Below, one piece after another: positions 20,849 through 21,627 of a DNA stretch of 21,627 bases; the first letter of the stretch is position 1, and every line of letters starts with the position of its first letter. A program made the position numbers and the translations under genes. Below the pieces are notes generated by a model. It ran no database searches. It was not told the origin of the DNA and saw only the letters and a list, made by a program, of their open reading frames with translations. Source of the stretch: a virus; IMG/VR virus record IMGVR_UViG_3300017751_000291, positions 1 to 21,627 of that record. One strand, written 5' to 3'.

Positions 20849-21627
20849 ATGGCAAAAAAGACAAAAGAAGATGATTTGGCAAGTTTACTTGCTGAATCAT
20901 TAAATAAACAGGCAAAAGACCAAAAGGTAGCATTCTTTTTGGACGGGGGAGATTCCCCTACTGATGTATCCGATTGGGTATCAAGTGGAGCATCTATGTT
21001 AGACGTTGCCATTTCGAATAGACCTTATGGTGGATTTCCTGTTGGTAGAATCGCCGAAATTACTGGATTGGAACAATCTGGAAAATCATTAGTATCAGCT
21101 CACCTCCTTGCGGAAACGCAGAAAAAGGGTGGTGTAGCTGTACTGATTGATACTGAGAACGCAGTAAGTAGAGAGTTCTTAGAAGTAATTGGTGTAGATG
21201 TATCTAAATTATTATATGTAGCAGCTGAGACAGTAGAACAATGTTTCGAATTTACTGAAACTATTATTGAAAAAGTGAGAGTAGCATCGAAAGATAAACT
21301 TGTAACAATCGTAGTAGATTCAGTAGCAGCAGCATCAACTGAAAAGGAGATGGATGCAGATTATGGTAAAGATGGGTACGCAACTGATAAGGCAATTATC
21401 ATTTCCAAAGCAATGCGTAAAATTACTAATTTAATTGGTAGACAGAAAATCACATTGGTTTTCACAAATCAGTTAAGACAGAAAATGAACGCAATGCCAT
21501 TCTCTGACCCTTGGACTACTTCTGGTGGTAAAGCTATCGCTTTTCACGCTTCGGTACGTTTAAGATTAAAAGGAATGGGAAGTATTAAGGCTAAAGTAAA
21601 TGGTATTGATAGAATAGTAGGTATTAA
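20849..21627 (+). CDS. uvsX: UvsX-type RecA family recombinase (3' truncated by window)
   Basis: From ATG 20849 the frame is open to the window end (259 codons). Walker A is GLEQSGKS (residues 73-80), the catalytic Glu lies in LIDTEN (E103), and Walker B is LVTIVVDSVA (D157). TNQLRQKM and TTSGGKAIAFHASVRLRL match the RecA/UvsX core after the DNA-binding loop L2. T4 UvsX is 391 aa, so roughly two thirds is present. It forms filaments on single-stranded DNA for strand exchange and recombination-dependent replication. It is 12 nt downstream of the gp32-like gene, giving an SSB-recombinase operon; no promoter was seen between them. Confidence 0.93.
   Translation, partial: MAKKTKEDDLASLLAESLNKQAKDQKVAFFLDGGDSPTDVSDWVSSGASMLDVAISNRPYGGFPVGRIAEITGLEQSGKSLVSAHLLAETQKKGGVAVLIDTENAVSREFLEVIGVDVSKLLYVAAETVEQCFEFTETIIEKVRVASKDKLVTIVVDSVAAASTEKEMDADYGKDGYATDKAIIISKAMRKITNLIGRQKITLVFTNQLRQKMNAMPFSDPWTTSGGKAIAFHASVRLRLKGMGSIKAKVNGIDRIVGI

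Noticed and set aside
1-21627. tRNA genes, CRISPR arrays, transposases, integrase, toxin-antitoxin or defence genes
   Set aside because: Looked for by eye on both strands; no cloverleaf-like segments, spaced repeats or typical motifs were found.

Overview
This window is a contiguous stretch of an AT-rich tailed-phage genome with a T4-like contractile-tail morphogenesis module and a T4-like recombination/replication start (SSB, UvsX). All genes read on the + strand, with short gaps (2-8 nt) inside the tail operon. Two things point to a Bacteroidota host. Four intergenic promoters fit that phylum's rule (TTG/TTTG, about 20 nt, then TAnnTTTG). In addition, most start codons have A/T-rich leaders rather than good Shine-Dalgarno sites. 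No tRNA, CRISPR array, transposase or integrase was seen.

Layout: (1) 3-1907, C-terminal part of a repetitive tail fibre ending in a self-cleaving S74 chaperone domain. (2) 2015-4822, tail sheath (gp18-like) and tail tube (gp19-like). (3) 4931-5897, gp26-like baseplate hub protein with a small overlapping +1-frame ORF that may be joined by frameshifting. (4) 5952-14061, a tight operon: small coiled-coil protein, tape measure, large tube-initiator/baseplate protein, LysM-like gp53-type wedge protein, gp27-like hub protein and a conserved hypothetical. (5) 14062-16365, a two-gene island, each gene with its own host-type promoter: a GT2 glycosyltransferase and a very compact family-A DNA polymerase. 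(6) 16401-19728, a large unrecognised protein, a small hypothetical and a YkuD-like (L,D-transpeptidase fold) protein. (7) 19729-20020, a dense control region with a terminator, two tandem host-type promoters, a hairpin and a putative late promoter. (8) 20021 to the end, gp32-like SSB and the start of UvsX.

Two promoter classes seem to run the region. ATATTTATA (one copy ends ATT) lies 22-65 nt before seven start codons: sheath, tube, gp26-like, the 65-aa gene, the 741-aa gene, the 133-aa gene and SSB. I infer it is the phage's late promoter. The second motif, TTTCGTATATTTG, lies before the glycosyltransferase, the polymerase and (twice) the SSB/UvsX block, and looks like an early promoter read by host RNA polymerase. 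The most unusual items are the miniature PolA, the gp26 frameshift site, the inverted sense of the late motif relative to T4, and the layered SSB leader.
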